Part shown: piece by piece, positions 6,396-12,898 of the stretch | Layout: every line of letters begins with the position of its first letter | How positions within the stretch are numbered: position 1 is the stretch's first letter | Source of the DNA: Euryarchaeota archaeon UBA53 | Lineage (GTDB): Archaea; Thermoplasmatota; Poseidoniia; Poseidoniales; Poseidoniaceae | Length of the DNA: 12,898 nucleotides | NCBI GenBank assembly: GCA_002507425.1 | Contig: DAZU01000104.1 | Location: 1,159-14,056, forward strand | Direction: 5' to 3' | Made by a program: the position numbers and the translations under genes | The notes under the pieces: model-generated | Databases searched by the model: none | The model's input: only the letters and a program-made list of their open reading frames with translations | Told to the model about the DNA's origin: nothing

Positions 6396-7550
6396 TCAGA
6401 ATAAGTCGTCATCGTCCTCTTCAATATCAAACAAGTCGTCGTTATTTTCTTCTGTTTTCTTGGCCGGTTTTTTCTCGTCCGCTTTCTTGACTTTTTCTTC
6501 TTTGGGAGTTTCGGCTTTCTCGGGAGTCGGTTGTTCTAAATTTGCTAATGCATCTTTGGCTCTTGCAGCTGCAATTTCGGCTTCTCTTGATGCCATTTCC
6601 TCAGGGGATAGGCTAGCCTGTGCAGCAAGTGCTCTTCTTCGATCTTCTCTGGCTTTTCTTTCCAATTGTCTGTGACGTGAGCGTTCTATATTTTGCACCA
6701 TATACATAGCATCGTGTTCCAGTAGGGGTGAATCAGAAATGATTGTCATATCAAGCCAAGATCCCTCTTCTATGATGAATTCAGCTAATGGTTCGAAATT
6801 CAAATCGGATTTTTTTATTTGAGTGTAATGTGTTGCATTACCCATTCGATGTTCTACTCCGGAAAAATGGCAGTAGAATTCTTTTGTTCCGATGGATTCT
6901 CTAACCTGGTCGAATAATTCACCATAGTCTTCAGAAGTCCTGAGTCGTCCATGCCCTCTTGCATGTATGTGTGCAAGGTTTAGCACAGGTATCGTTCCTT
7001 CAACATGGTTTACGACCTCAAGAATTTCTTCCAGACTACCCCAAAGTTCCTGTCTGCCACTATTTTCAACCCCTATCTTGGCGGGAGTGCCGTCTTTCAG
7101 CCATGGGAAAACAGGGTATTCGTCGTCATCATCTTGCCAGATTTCGTGAATGCGCTTTACAATTCCCTTAAACACACTTGCAACCTGTTCATTTGCTGCT
7201 TGACCTCTACCCATCTCTCCATAATGCCCGGTATGAAGTGTAACATGTCTTGCATTGATTGTTTTTGCAGCCTGCAAAGCGGCTTCTACTTTTGCAAGGC
7301 TCCTGTTTCTTTGTAATCTGTCACCGAGTAGCTCAGCGTAGTATGGTCCGTGAATGTTCATTTCAAAATCTGTTTTGTGAGCTAAAACTCCAGCTTGCCA
7401 ATATTGTTCAAAGTGCTGAGGAGCGACCATGCGCACAGTTTGAACTTCCATAGTTTCTAGACCAAGAGAAATAATATCGTCCATCCCTTCAACTATTGTG
7501 CGCCCTTTACATGACAGTGGAACTCCCGCTGGACCTAATTTTACCGGCAT
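6396..7550 (-). CDS. Endonuclease IV-like TIM-barrel protein with charged coiled tail and acidic DDLF terminus
   Basis: 384 residues from ATG 7550, chosen because GGGGAGTGGGTT directly precedes it. Upstream in-frame ATGs (7649, 7685) would run toward or into ribB. Residues 1-285 follow the endonuclease IV/xylose-isomerase-like barrel: MNIHGPYY (H67), VTLHTGHY (H106), IGVENSG (E162), VLNLAHIHARGHG (H194), YCHFSGVEH (H228), THYT (H241) and ISDSP. Compared with E. coli endonuclease IV ligands, His69, His109, Glu145, His182, His216 and His231 have matches, but Asp179 appears as N191, Asp229 as A239, and Glu261 as D273 or missing. Residues 286-338 are a charged helical region, 340-368 a Lys/Glu/Pro linker, and the end is NNDDLFDIEEDDDDLF, with DDLF twice. 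DNA-repair endonuclease activity is plausible but uncertain given the altered ligands; another sugar-handling barrel enzyme is the alternative. Confidence 0.72.
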   Translation of the reverse strand: MPVKLGPAGVPLSCKGRTIVEGMDDIISLGLETMEVQTVRMVAPQHFEQYWQAGVLAHKTDFEMNIHGPYYAELLGDRLQRNRSLAKVEAALQAAKTINARHVTLHTGHYGEMGRGQAANEQVASVFKGIVKRIHEIWQDDDDEYPVFPWLKDGTPAKIGVENSGRQELWGSLEEILEVVNHVEGTIPVLNLAHIHARGHGRLRTSEDYGELFDQVRESIGTKEFYCHFSGVEHRMGNATHYTQIKKSDLNFEPLAEFIIEEGSWLDMTIISDSPLLEHDAMYMVQNIERSRHRQLERKAREDRRRALAAQASLSPEEMASREAEIAAARAKDALANLEQPTPEKAETPKEEKVKKADEKKPAKKTEENNDDLFDIEEDDDDLF

Positions 7551-7673
7551 AACCCACTCCCCGTAGAACAGGCCCAAGGGCTGTCCTATGTTAACCCCTT
7601 TCCGTAAAATGGCCAAAAACGGGGTTGAAATTGGAAGGGTTGGGTTCATTTGAGATAACTTTACCCGCTGGTT

Positions 7674-8366
7674 ATGGAGCAACATATGAAAGACGCATTA
7701 AAGGCGTTCCAAGCAGGAAATCCAGTCTGTCTTTTTGACGCTGAAAATCGGGAGGGTGAGACAGACCTCCTCTTCCCGGGCGAGTGTGCTACTCCAGCAG
7801 TTATGAGGCAATTACGTTTTGATTGTGGTGGGCTACTATTTCTTGCAATCGGGCATGAAGTTGGAGAAAGATTTCAATTACCATATTTACAAGATTTGCA
7901 CATGGATAAAAATTTGATGGAAAAACATGCAGTGTTAGAGCATTTACAGACAGATGACCTTCAATATGATACCAGAAGCGCTTTTACGTTATCTTTGAAT
8001 CATAGAGATACATTTACTGGTATCACCGACAGGGACAGGTCCCTCACAACTAGAAGGTTTGCAGAATTATTTAAAGAATTAAACGATGGTGATAATGCAA
8101 TGGAAAAACTTGGGAAAGAGTTCAGAACACCAGGTCATATTCCCGTTTGCAGGGAAGCCGAGGGTGGTTTAACCCGTAGGCAAGGTCATACAGAATTGGC
8201 CGTTGGCCTCGCAAGGTTATCTGGGATGACTCCAGTGGTTATCGGTGCCGAGATGTTACAACCAGATGGTGATTTTGCACTTTCTGTTGGAGATGCAAGA
8301 AATTGGGCTGCTATAAGGGGTATACCTTTTATCACGGGTGAAGAATTAATCAAGGCCCTAAACTAG
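7674..8366 (+). CDS. ribB: 3,4-dihydroxy-2-butanone 4-phosphate synthase (archaeal type)
   Basis: 230 residues. It converts ribulose 5-phosphate to 3,4-dihydroxy-2-butanone 4-phosphate plus formate, one of the two branches into riboflavin. Family blocks seen: DAENREGETDLLF (22-34), the acidic Mg and substrate loop; MRQLRFDCGGLL (44-55); TGITDRDRSLTTRRF (115-129); and PGHIP (153-157) followed by GGLTRRQGHTELAVGLARL (164-182) with the conserved His and Glu. The stand-alone length and the ENREGETDL form match archaeal RibB better than bacterial RibBA fusions. The start is ATG 7674, with a second in-frame ATG at 7686. It is the first gene of the plus-strand riboflavin cluster, divergent from the TIM-barrel gene across 123 bases. 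No conserved FMN riboswitch pattern was recognised in that spacer. Confidence 0.92.
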   Translation: MEQHMKDALKAFQAGNPVCLFDAENREGETDLLFPGECATPAVMRQLRFDCGGLLFLAIGHEVGERFQLPYLQDLHMDKNLMEKHAVLEHLQTDDLQYDTRSAFTLSLNHRDTFTGITDRDRSLTTRRFAELFKELNDGDNAMEKLGKEFRTPGHIPVCREAEGGLTRRQGHTELAVGLARLSGMTPVVIGAEMLQPDGDFALSVGDARNWAAIRGIPFITGEELIKALN

Positions 8367-8396
8367 TAAATTTGTAATCAAAATGTTGTGGTTTTT

Positions 8397-8837
8397 ATGA
8401 CAAGAGTAATGGCGGTCGGGGTATTTGACTTGCTACATGCTGGTCACCTTCACTATTTGGAGCAAGCAAAATCTTTGGGCAATTTTTTGATAGTTGTCGT
8501 TGCACATGATGACACAGTCCGGAAACGCAAGCATGAACCTGTGACAGGACAGGACCTTAGACGGAGGATGGTAGAGGGTCTGAAACCTGTTGATAAGGCG
8601 GTAATCGGTAATCCACCTGAACTTCCAATTTTTGACATTTTACCTACTGTAAAACCAGACGTGATAGCCTTGGGTTACGATCAGGAACACGCTGAAGAAA
8701 AAATACGCTCATATTTATCAAAGAAGGGTTTAGGGCATATCGAAGTCACCAGAGTTGATGGTTTGGCCGATGATCTTGACGGAACTCGTAAAATTATTGC
8801 TAAAATTCTAGATAGGTCTACAACAAATAAAGAGTGA
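8397..8837 (+). CDS. ribL: FAD synthetase (archaeal nucleotidyltransferase)
   Basis: 146 residues from ATG 8397; a GTG at 8388 would add three residues. It adenylylates FMN to FAD using ATP, or CTP in some homologues. The cytidylyltransferase-type motif HAGH (H14 to H17, inside GVFDLLHAGHLHYL) binds the nucleotide triphosphate. Downstream are the conserved RKRKHEPVTGQDLRRRMVEG region, the KPDVIALGYDQ block, and a C-terminal DLDGTRKI helix typical of archaeal RibL rather than bacterial RibF. It lies 30 bases after ribB and 9 before ribE, so all are probably in one operon. The matching riboflavin kinase (RibK) is not in this window and must be elsewhere. Confidence 0.9.
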   Translation: MTRVMAVGVFDLLHAGHLHYLEQAKSLGNFLIVVVAHDDTVRKRKHEPVTGQDLRRRMVEGLKPVDKAVIGNPPELPIFDILPTVKPDVIALGYDQEHAEEKIRSYLSKKGLGHIEVTRVDGLADDLDGTRKIIAKILDRSTTNKE

Positions 8838-8846
8838 GGAAATCGC

Positions 8847-9452
8847 ATGTTTACTGGTATTGTTGCGGGCAAGGGTAAAATTGTTTCAATCGAGGGTGAG
8901 GATGTAATTCGCATTGTCATAAATTTTCAAGACGTTACAACAAATGAATTACAAATCGGAGCTTCTGTGTCAATAGATGGAGTTTGCCTAACAGTCGTGG
9001 AATTTAATTCCTCTAATGTTTCGTTTGATGTTATACCCGAGACCCTAACATTAACTACTATTGGAAATAGAGTTCCCGGTGATTTTGTGAATTTGGAGAG
9101 GGCGCTAAGGATGGGTGATGAACTAGGTGGCCATTTACTATCAGGCCACATAATGGACATGGGAGTTGTTGCCAGCAGGGTCGAAGGAGAAGACTACTTA
9201 GATTTGCATATCGAGTGCACTCCCAAGATTATGAAATATGTTCAAGAAAAAGGTTATTTGGCTATCGATGGTATATCTCTAACTGTCGGGGAATTAAGTA
9301 ACACTGGTTTCGATTTACACCTTATTCCCGAAACACTAGGAGTAACAACAATCGGTTCAAAGCAGGTAGGAGAACGTGTCAACATTGAGGTAGATTCAAT
9401 GACTCAGACGATTGTTTCAACAGTTGAGAGGATAATGGAGGGTAAAAAATGA
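8847..9452 (+). CDS. ribE: Riboflavin synthase alpha chain (bacterial/eukaryotic two-domain type)
   Basis: 201 residues, close to the family norm. It dismutates two 6,7-dimethyl-8-ribityllumazine molecules into riboflavin and the pyrimidine precursor. It starts with the signature MFTGIV. Two internally repeated lumazine-binding domains are visible: SIDGVCLTVVEF with IPETLTLTTIG (about 43-71), and AIDGISLTVGEL with IPETLGVTTIG (about 139-171). GDELGGHLLSGHIMDMG (91-107) lies between them. A GTGAGGA ribosome-binding stretch lies just before the ATG. Many euryarchaea instead use a single-domain riboflavin synthase related to lumazine synthase, so this gene suggests acquisition from bacteria. Its stop codon overlaps the ribH start by 4 bases, so translation is probably coupled. 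Also called ribC in some organisms. Confidence 0.94.
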   Translation: MFTGIVAGKGKIVSIEGEDVIRIVINFQDVTTNELQIGASVSIDGVCLTVVEFNSSNVSFDVIPETLTLTTIGNRVPGDFVNLERALRMGDELGGHLLSGHIMDMGVVASRVEGEDYLDLHIECTPKIMKYVQEKGYLAIDGISLTVGELSNTGFDLHLIPETLGVTTIGSKQVGERVNIEVDSMTQTIVSTVERIMEGKK

Positions 9453-9844
9453 CAAGAATTGCAATAATATGCGGAAGTTATCACAAAAAGGAAATTGAAG
9501 AGATGCTAGAATTAGCCACCGATCAAGCAAAAATAGAAGGCTTCGAAGTTGCAGAAGTTATTTGGGTACCTGGTGCCATGGAAGTTCCGCTTGCTCTATC
9601 TAGACAAGTCCATAGAGATGACATTGATGCCGCTGCATGTTTAGGAATTATCGAGAAAGGTAGCACACAGCATGGGCTTGCTATGGGTCAGGCTGTAATG
9701 CGCTCAATAATAGATTTGCAATTAGAAACAAATAAGCCAATTGGACTGGGAATTATAGGTCCTGGCGCTGAACCAGAGCACATACCAGCAAGAATGGAAC
9801 CTCATGCTAGGGCTTCAATCTCTGCTATTTCATCCATGCTCTAG
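9449..9844 (+). CDS. ribH: 6,7-dimethyl-8-ribityllumazine synthase (short archaeal type)
   Basis: 131 residues, short as in archaeal lumazine synthases. It condenses 5-amino-6-ribitylaminouracil with the RibB product. Motifs: VPGAMEVPLAL (40-50), the substrate-binding segment; CLGIIEKGSTQHGLAMG (64-80) with the catalytic His at H75; and GIIGPGAEPEH (about 99-109), where bacterial enzymes have a GVLT-type loop. It shares an ATGA overlap with ribE, placing it directly after the enzyme that consumes its product. Its last 20 bases overlap the convergent membrane-protein gene. It was not read as an archaeal RibC-type riboflavin synthase because a full bacterial-type synthase is next to it and the GST-H active-site block is that of lumazine synthase. 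Confidence 0.9.
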   Translation: MTRIAIICGSYHKKEIEEMLELATDQAKIEGFEVAEVIWVPGAMEVPLALSRQVHRDDIDAAACLGIIEKGSTQHGLAMGQAVMRSIIDLQLETNKPIGLGIIGPGAEPEHIPARMEPHARASISAISSML

Positions 9845-10358
9845 GTCGGAGCAAGATGTGTTTCTCTCTTTTTAGAATAACAAACCAAATCCCCAGTAGA
9901 ACGAATAACTGAGGGAACCAAAGCCACCAGGTGCTCCAGCGAACTCCGTCGAAGCTTAAATCACTAAAGGGGTGGAAAATTGGGGTGGGGAAAAATTCTG
10001 CTGTATGTCCGGGTATGTCAATGAGTATGTGAAATAGCCAAGGAAGCACAAAGATCCAAGCCATGTATTTTGGATTTTCATGACCCTTTTTGTTGAAGAA
10101 ATACCAACCACAACAATACAAAAATGCGACTATGGCAAAAGAGTGTGTCCATTGATATATCTCCCAAGCTACGGGCATATCAGAAGTCACTGTATCATCA
10201 TCTACTCTTGTCCTTGATATTCCGTTAATACTTCTGTAAATAGATGCAGGTATGAAAGCCAAAAGGTCAGGAAGTACGCCCATTGGTCCACTAACTTTCC
10301 AGGATATTTTCTTGCGAGTCAGGGCCAGACTCCATAACCAGTGTGATATAACATCCAT
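9825..10358 (-). CDS. YdjM-like membrane-bound putative metal-dependent hydrolase
   Basis: 177 residues from ATG 10358; a TTG at 10379 would add seven. The N-terminus MDVISHWLWSLAL, the following GPMGVLPDLLAF, and a later HILIDIPGH with FHPFSDLSFDGVRW recall the YdjM/DUF457-type family, in which His and Asp residues near membrane segments are taken as metal ligands. Hydrophobic segments lie at about 68-86 (THSFAIVAFLYCCGWYFF), 99-115 (MAWIFVLPWLFHILI) and 144-162 (WWLWFPQLFVLLGIWFVIL), ending in a basic tail. It sits on the opposite strand, converging on ribH with a 20-base overlap and divergent from trxB across 41 bases. It is not obviously linked to flavin synthesis. Function is unknown beyond family resemblance. 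Confidence 0.62.
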   Translation of the reverse strand: MDVISHWLWSLALTRKKISWKVSGPMGVLPDLLAFIPASIYRSINGISRTRVDDDTVTSDMPVAWEIYQWTHSFAIVAFLYCCGWYFFNKKGHENPKYMAWIFVLPWLFHILIDIPGHTAEFFPTPIFHPFSDLSFDGVRWSTWWLWFPQLFVLLGIWFVILKREKHILLRPRAWMK

Positions 10359-10399
10359 GTTTCGCCCAATATTACTCAATTCATGAATTTTAAGAGAAA

Positions 10400-11365
10400 A
10401 TGTTCAATATGGTCATCGCTTTAGAGAACAGTATGAGCGGGTCTGTGCGCAATGTGGTTATTATTGGAAGCGGACCTGCGGGTTATACTGCGGGTTTGTA
10501 CACCTCACGGGCGATGTTGGAACCCCTGATGTTTGCAGGATATATGTCTGGAGGTCAACTCATGCTCACCAGTGATGTTGAAAACTTCCCTGGATATCCA
10601 GAGGGAATAGGAGGTCCAGAGATGATGATGCATCTCAGGGAGCAAGCGGAAAGGTTCGGTTTAGAAGTTCAGGATAGAAACGTGGAGAGAGTAGATCTTT
10701 CTCAACGACCTTTCAAAGTATATTCAGAAGGTGAAGAATACCTTACGGACTCAATTATTGTATCAACTGGAGCAGAATCAATATGGTTAGGAGCAGAAGG
10801 TGAAGAGGAGCAAAAAGGAAGGGGGATCTCGACTTGCGCTACCTGTGATGGTGCATTTTTCAAAGATGAAGAAATTCTTGTGGTCGGTGGTGGAGATTCA
10901 GCAATGGAGGAGGCGACATTTTTGACACGTTTCGCATCTAAGGTGACACTCGTTCACCGAAGAGATGTTTTCAAGGCATCTCAAGTTATGTATGACAGAG
11001 CTGCAAATCATGAAAAAATAGAGATAAAAACTTTCAGACAAGTGAAAGAATGGTTATCCGATGACTCTGGATTGAAAGGAGCGATATTAGAAGACCCCCG
11101 GGATGGAAGTACTGAAGAAATTGCTATTACAGGGGCATTTATTGCAATCGGGCACAAGCCCATTACAGGCTTCTTGAATGGCCAACTAGAGACTGACGAG
11201 GAAGGATATTTGATTCACAGCGAGCATACAATGACTAGTGTTCCAGGCGTTTTTGCTGCTGGTGACGTGGTCGATACTAGATACAAACAGGCAATCACTG
11301 CTGCGGGTCTGGGATGTCAGGCAGCAATTGATTGTGAGCGCTGGTTAGAAGATAACATCCATTGA
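10400..11365 (+). CDS. trxB: Thioredoxin-disulfide reductase
   Basis: 321 residues as called. A flavoprotein that passes electrons from NADPH to thioredoxin. FAD-binding GSGPAG is at residues 23-28, the redox-active CATC at 146-149 (inside STCATCDG), NADPH-binding GGGDSA at 163-168 with HRRD at 186-189 (a 2'-phosphate-binding pattern), and the C-terminal FAD motif GVFAAGDV at 283-290. All key residues are present. Starting at the in-frame ATG 10433 (MSGSVRN) would put GSGPAG at residue 12, as in bacterial TrxB, and may be the true start; neither start has a clear Shine-Dalgarno. The next gene begins 9 bases after the stop, so the pair is probably one operon. Confidence 0.94.
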   Translation: MFNMVIALENSMSGSVRNVVIIGSGPAGYTAGLYTSRAMLEPLMFAGYMSGGQLMLTSDVENFPGYPEGIGGPEMMMHLREQAERFGLEVQDRNVERVDLSQRPFKVYSEGEEYLTDSIIVSTGAESIWLGAEGEEEQKGRGISTCATCDGAFFKDEEILVVGGGDSAMEEATFLTRFASKVTLVHRRDVFKASQVMYDRAANHEKIEIKTFRQVKEWLSDDSGLKGAILEDPRDGSTEEIAITGAFIAIGHKPITGFLNGQLETDEEGYLIHSEHTMTSVPGVFAAGDVVDTRYKQAITAAGLGCQAAIDCERWLEDNIH

Positions 11366-11374
11366 GGAATCTGA

Positions 11375-12460
11375 ATGGTAGATATCCAGCGCCATTCACG
11401 TCACATTCTTCTTCCTCAGGTGGGTGTGGAGGGCCAGTCTAAAATCTCTAAATCTCGGATTCTTTGTGTCGGAGCAGGAGGTTTGGGTAGCCCTGTTATA
11501 CAGTATTTAGCGGCTGCTGGAGTGGGCCATTTAACTATCATAGATGATGATACAGTTGATGTTTCAAACCTGCAGCGACAGACTATACACAAAACCTCGG
11601 CGGTTGGGTCGTCCAAATCAGAGTCAGCAAAAAGTTTCGTTGAATCATTAGACCCAAACCTTTCGGTAACTTCTCTAAATATTAGGCTAGATGATAATAA
11701 TGCAAAAGGAATACTAAGAGGGCACGATTTAGTAGTTGATGGCACTGACAACATATATACTCGCTATCTAATAGATGACACCTGTAAAGAATTGAATATA
11801 CCTTGGGTGTATGGGTCTGTTTACCGATTCGAGGGCCAAGTTTCTGTGTTCAATTATAATAGCGGGCCATGCTACAGGGATTTATTTCCTAATCCACCTC
11901 CTGAAGAGGTGCTTCCATCATGTAGCGAAGCTGGGGTTTTTGGGGCAATAACAGGGATGATCGGGTGCTTACAAGTTAGTGAAATAATAAAAATAATCTC
12001 AGGGATTGGATCGCCTCTGTCTGGGAAATTATTGGTTTACAATGTTCTAGATTCGAATCAAAAAATTCTGAAATTTGGTAAATTAAATCAGGGACATATT
12101 GAAAAAGACGAGACCTCACAGGCAGACCTAATGTTCACTCAGGTTAGTTCAGCCGAAGCAGTAAAGAAACTTGCAAATGGTTGGAGTCCATACTTTATTG
12201 ATGTTAGGTCATACTCTGAGTGGGCGAGTGCTAGAATCTCAATTGCGGAGTATATTTGCCCACACGATGAGATTTCATCAGCTATTGATAAAATTCCCAA
12301 GGATAAAGACATACTCGTCCACTGTCGGTCAGGAATGAGGTCGCAAATTGCGATAATGCAATTGATAAAGGCGGGTTTTGATGGCCAGAATCTATACAAC
12401 CTCAGAGACGGGATTATAGGTTGGGCAGAGGTAAAGCCAGAGGATATAATTCAACCCTAG
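11375..12460 (+). CDS. ThiF/MoeB E1-like adenylyltransferase fused to a rhodanese domain
   Basis: 361 residues. The N-terminal E1 domain has the ATP loop GAGGLGSP (33-40), DDDTVDVSNLQRQ (57-69), DGTDN (122-126) and the SCSEAGVFG block (182-190). The C-terminal rhodanese domain (about 252-361) has YFIDVRSYSEW (273-283) and the active loop CRSGMR (317-322) with C317 as sulfur carrier. This is the MOCS3/Uba4 arrangement: it adenylates the C-terminal glycine of a ubiquitin-like sulfur carrier (MoaD, ThiS or SAMP type) and can supply sulfur itself. The usual zinc site is gone: the first CxxC reads CYRD (C166, D169), and no second Cys pair follows near 225-245. GAGG just before the ATG is a good ribosome-binding site. 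Whether it serves molybdopterin, thiamine, tRNA thiolation or protein conjugation cannot be told here. Confidence 0.88.
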   Translation: MVDIQRHSRHILLPQVGVEGQSKISKSRILCVGAGGLGSPVIQYLAAAGVGHLTIIDDDTVDVSNLQRQTIHKTSAVGSSKSESAKSFVESLDPNLSVTSLNIRLDDNNAKGILRGHDLVVDGTDNIYTRYLIDDTCKELNIPWVYGSVYRFEGQVSVFNYNSGPCYRDLFPNPPPEEVLPSCSEAGVFGAITGMIGCLQVSEIIKIISGIGSPLSGKLLVYNVLDSNQKILKFGKLNQGHIEKDETSQADLMFTQVSSAEAVKKLANGWSPYFIDVRSYSEWASARISIAEYICPHDEISSAIDKIPKDKDILVHCRSGMRSQIAIMQLIKAGFDGQNLYNLRDGIIGWAEVKPEDIIQP

Positions 12461-12478
12461 ACCAGTAAAATCTTGGTC
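12460..12478. repeat. Short inverted repeat before the receiver-domain gene
   Basis: GACCA and TGGTC arms flank a 9-base loop immediately after the stop codon of the E1-rhodanese gene. It overlaps a TCAACC direct repeat (12477-12482 and 12499-12504). The arms are only 5 bp, so a weak hairpin, an operator or chance are all possible. Confidence 0.25.
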
Positions 12479-12512
12479 AACCTTCAAATTTGTTACAGTC
12501 AACCAATGATTT

Positions 12513-12898
12513 GTGCCGAAACTTATTGTTGCCGACGAAAACGAGGGTCGGCGTAAACTACTTGCGTCAACTTTGGAGCGTTCAGGCTACGAAGTGACAA
12601 GAGCTGGCACACTTAGACAAGCAGAGGGCACCGCATTAGCAACAATGCCCGAAATAGTATTAGTAGATGGAGAATGGAAAATAGGCGATGCGATAGACGC
12701 TTCTCAAAGGCTGATGTCCGATCCGGAATTTGCGTTCAAATGTCGTATAGTCTTATTGTCTCGAAATTCGTCTGAGGATTACCTAATTTCTGCTGCAAGA
12801 GCAGGCGTCAGCGAGGTTATACCCAAGCCAGTAGACATGAGTAAACTTCTATCCCAATTAGAAAAGCACTCCAATAAACAATTCGTAGCACCTCCCGC
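12513..12898 (+). CDS. Response-regulator receiver-domain protein (partial, C-terminus beyond window)
   Basis: The frame opens at GTG 12513, two codons after an in-frame stop, and stays open for 128 codons to the right edge. Residues 1-120 form a complete CheY-like receiver: PKLIVADENEG with the acidic pocket D8/E9, VLVDGEW with the phosphoacceptor D52, IVLLSRNS with the switch Ser S83, and EVIPKPVD with the conserved Lys K105. All catalytic positions are present, so phosphorylation on D52 is expected. The region after about residue 120 (SNKQFVAPP) looks like the beginning of a linker, so an output domain may follow outside the window. No histidine kinase gene is seen here. The spacer from the previous gene is 52 bases and no strong TATA is evident. 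Confidence 0.82.
   Translation, partial: MPKLIVADENEGRRKLLASTLERSGYEVTRAGTLRQAEGTALATMPEIVLVDGEWKIGDAIDASQRLMSDPEFAFKCRIVLLSRNSSEDYLISAARAGVSEVIPKPVDMSKLLSQLEKHSNKQFVAPP

Noticed and set aside
6959..7453. Several plus-strand open frames of 60-103 codons
   Set aside because: They lie fully inside the well-supported TIM-barrel gene on the other strand and look like shadows.
7551..7673. FMN riboswitch upstream of ribB
   Set aside because: I could not find the conserved helices of an RFN element, and they are not expected in Archaea.
7551..7685. Longer start for the TIM-barrel gene at 7685 or 7649
   Set aside because: The extension runs into or right up to divergent ribB, and a strong ribosome-binding stretch precedes the ATG at 7550.
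12460..12504. Inverted and direct repeats as an attachment site or mobile-element end
   Set aside because: Arms are only 5-6 bp, with no integrase, transposase or tRNA nearby; kept only as a weak repeat.
1..12898. CRISPR array, tRNA/rRNA, prophage or insertion sequence
   Set aside because: No spaced direct repeats, cloverleaf-like sequences, or transposase/integrase motifs were seen on either strand.

Overview
This window is most likely from a marine, Thermoplasmata-type euryarchaeon (Marine Group II/III-like); that placement is an inference. It rests on an archaeal-type FAD synthetase (RibL), archaeal-type RibB and RibH, TATA-box-like promoters with short leaders, a rhodanese-fused E1-like enzyme, and a bacterial-type glycerol-3-phosphate dehydrogenase of the kind reported from such lineages. 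The DNA is AT-rich and tightly packed, with same-strand overlaps and two tail-to-tail gene overlaps. No rRNA, tRNA, CRISPR array or insertion sequence was seen, and no gene-free stretch exceeds about 160 bases.

Left part (1-2930, all on the minus strand). gpsA is followed by a small winged-helix-like protein. After a clear promoter comes a lipoprotein gene that overlaps a second lipoprotein gene, which runs off the left edge. The first lipoprotein would normally be called a PhnD-type phosphonate-binding protein. By eye, however, it aligns along most of its length with one lobe of animal transferrin, including Asp, Tyr, Tyr and His at the four iron-ligand positions, the anion-site Thr and the central disulfide cysteines. 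Its promoter has two 14-bp TTAGG-N4-CCTAA-type palindromes 33 bp apart, one over the BRE/TATA element and one over the expected transcription start, as expected for a DtxR/IdeR-like iron repressor. Together these suggest an iron-regulated archaeal transferrin-like surface protein, co-transcribed with a glucose/sorbosone dehydrogenase-like lipoprotein. This is the most interesting system in the window.

Middle part (3039-7550). A 917-residue membrane enzyme resembling eukaryotic GPI phosphoethanolamine transferases is divergent from gpsA. Its 3' end overlaps a glutaredoxin/GST-fold gene on the other strand. That gene lies downstream of an endonuclease IV-like TIM-barrel protein with altered metal ligands and a charged tail ending in an acidic DDLF motif.

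Right part (7674-12898). A riboflavin/FAD cluster, ribB-ribL-ribE-ribH, runs on the plus strand. It combines archaeal-type enzymes with a bacterial/eukaryotic-type two-domain riboflavin synthase. A YdjM-like membrane protein converges on ribH. Divergent from it are thioredoxin reductase and a ThiF/MoeB-rhodanese fusion that has lost the usual zinc cysteines. A receiver-domain protein begins just before the right edge and is cut off by it.
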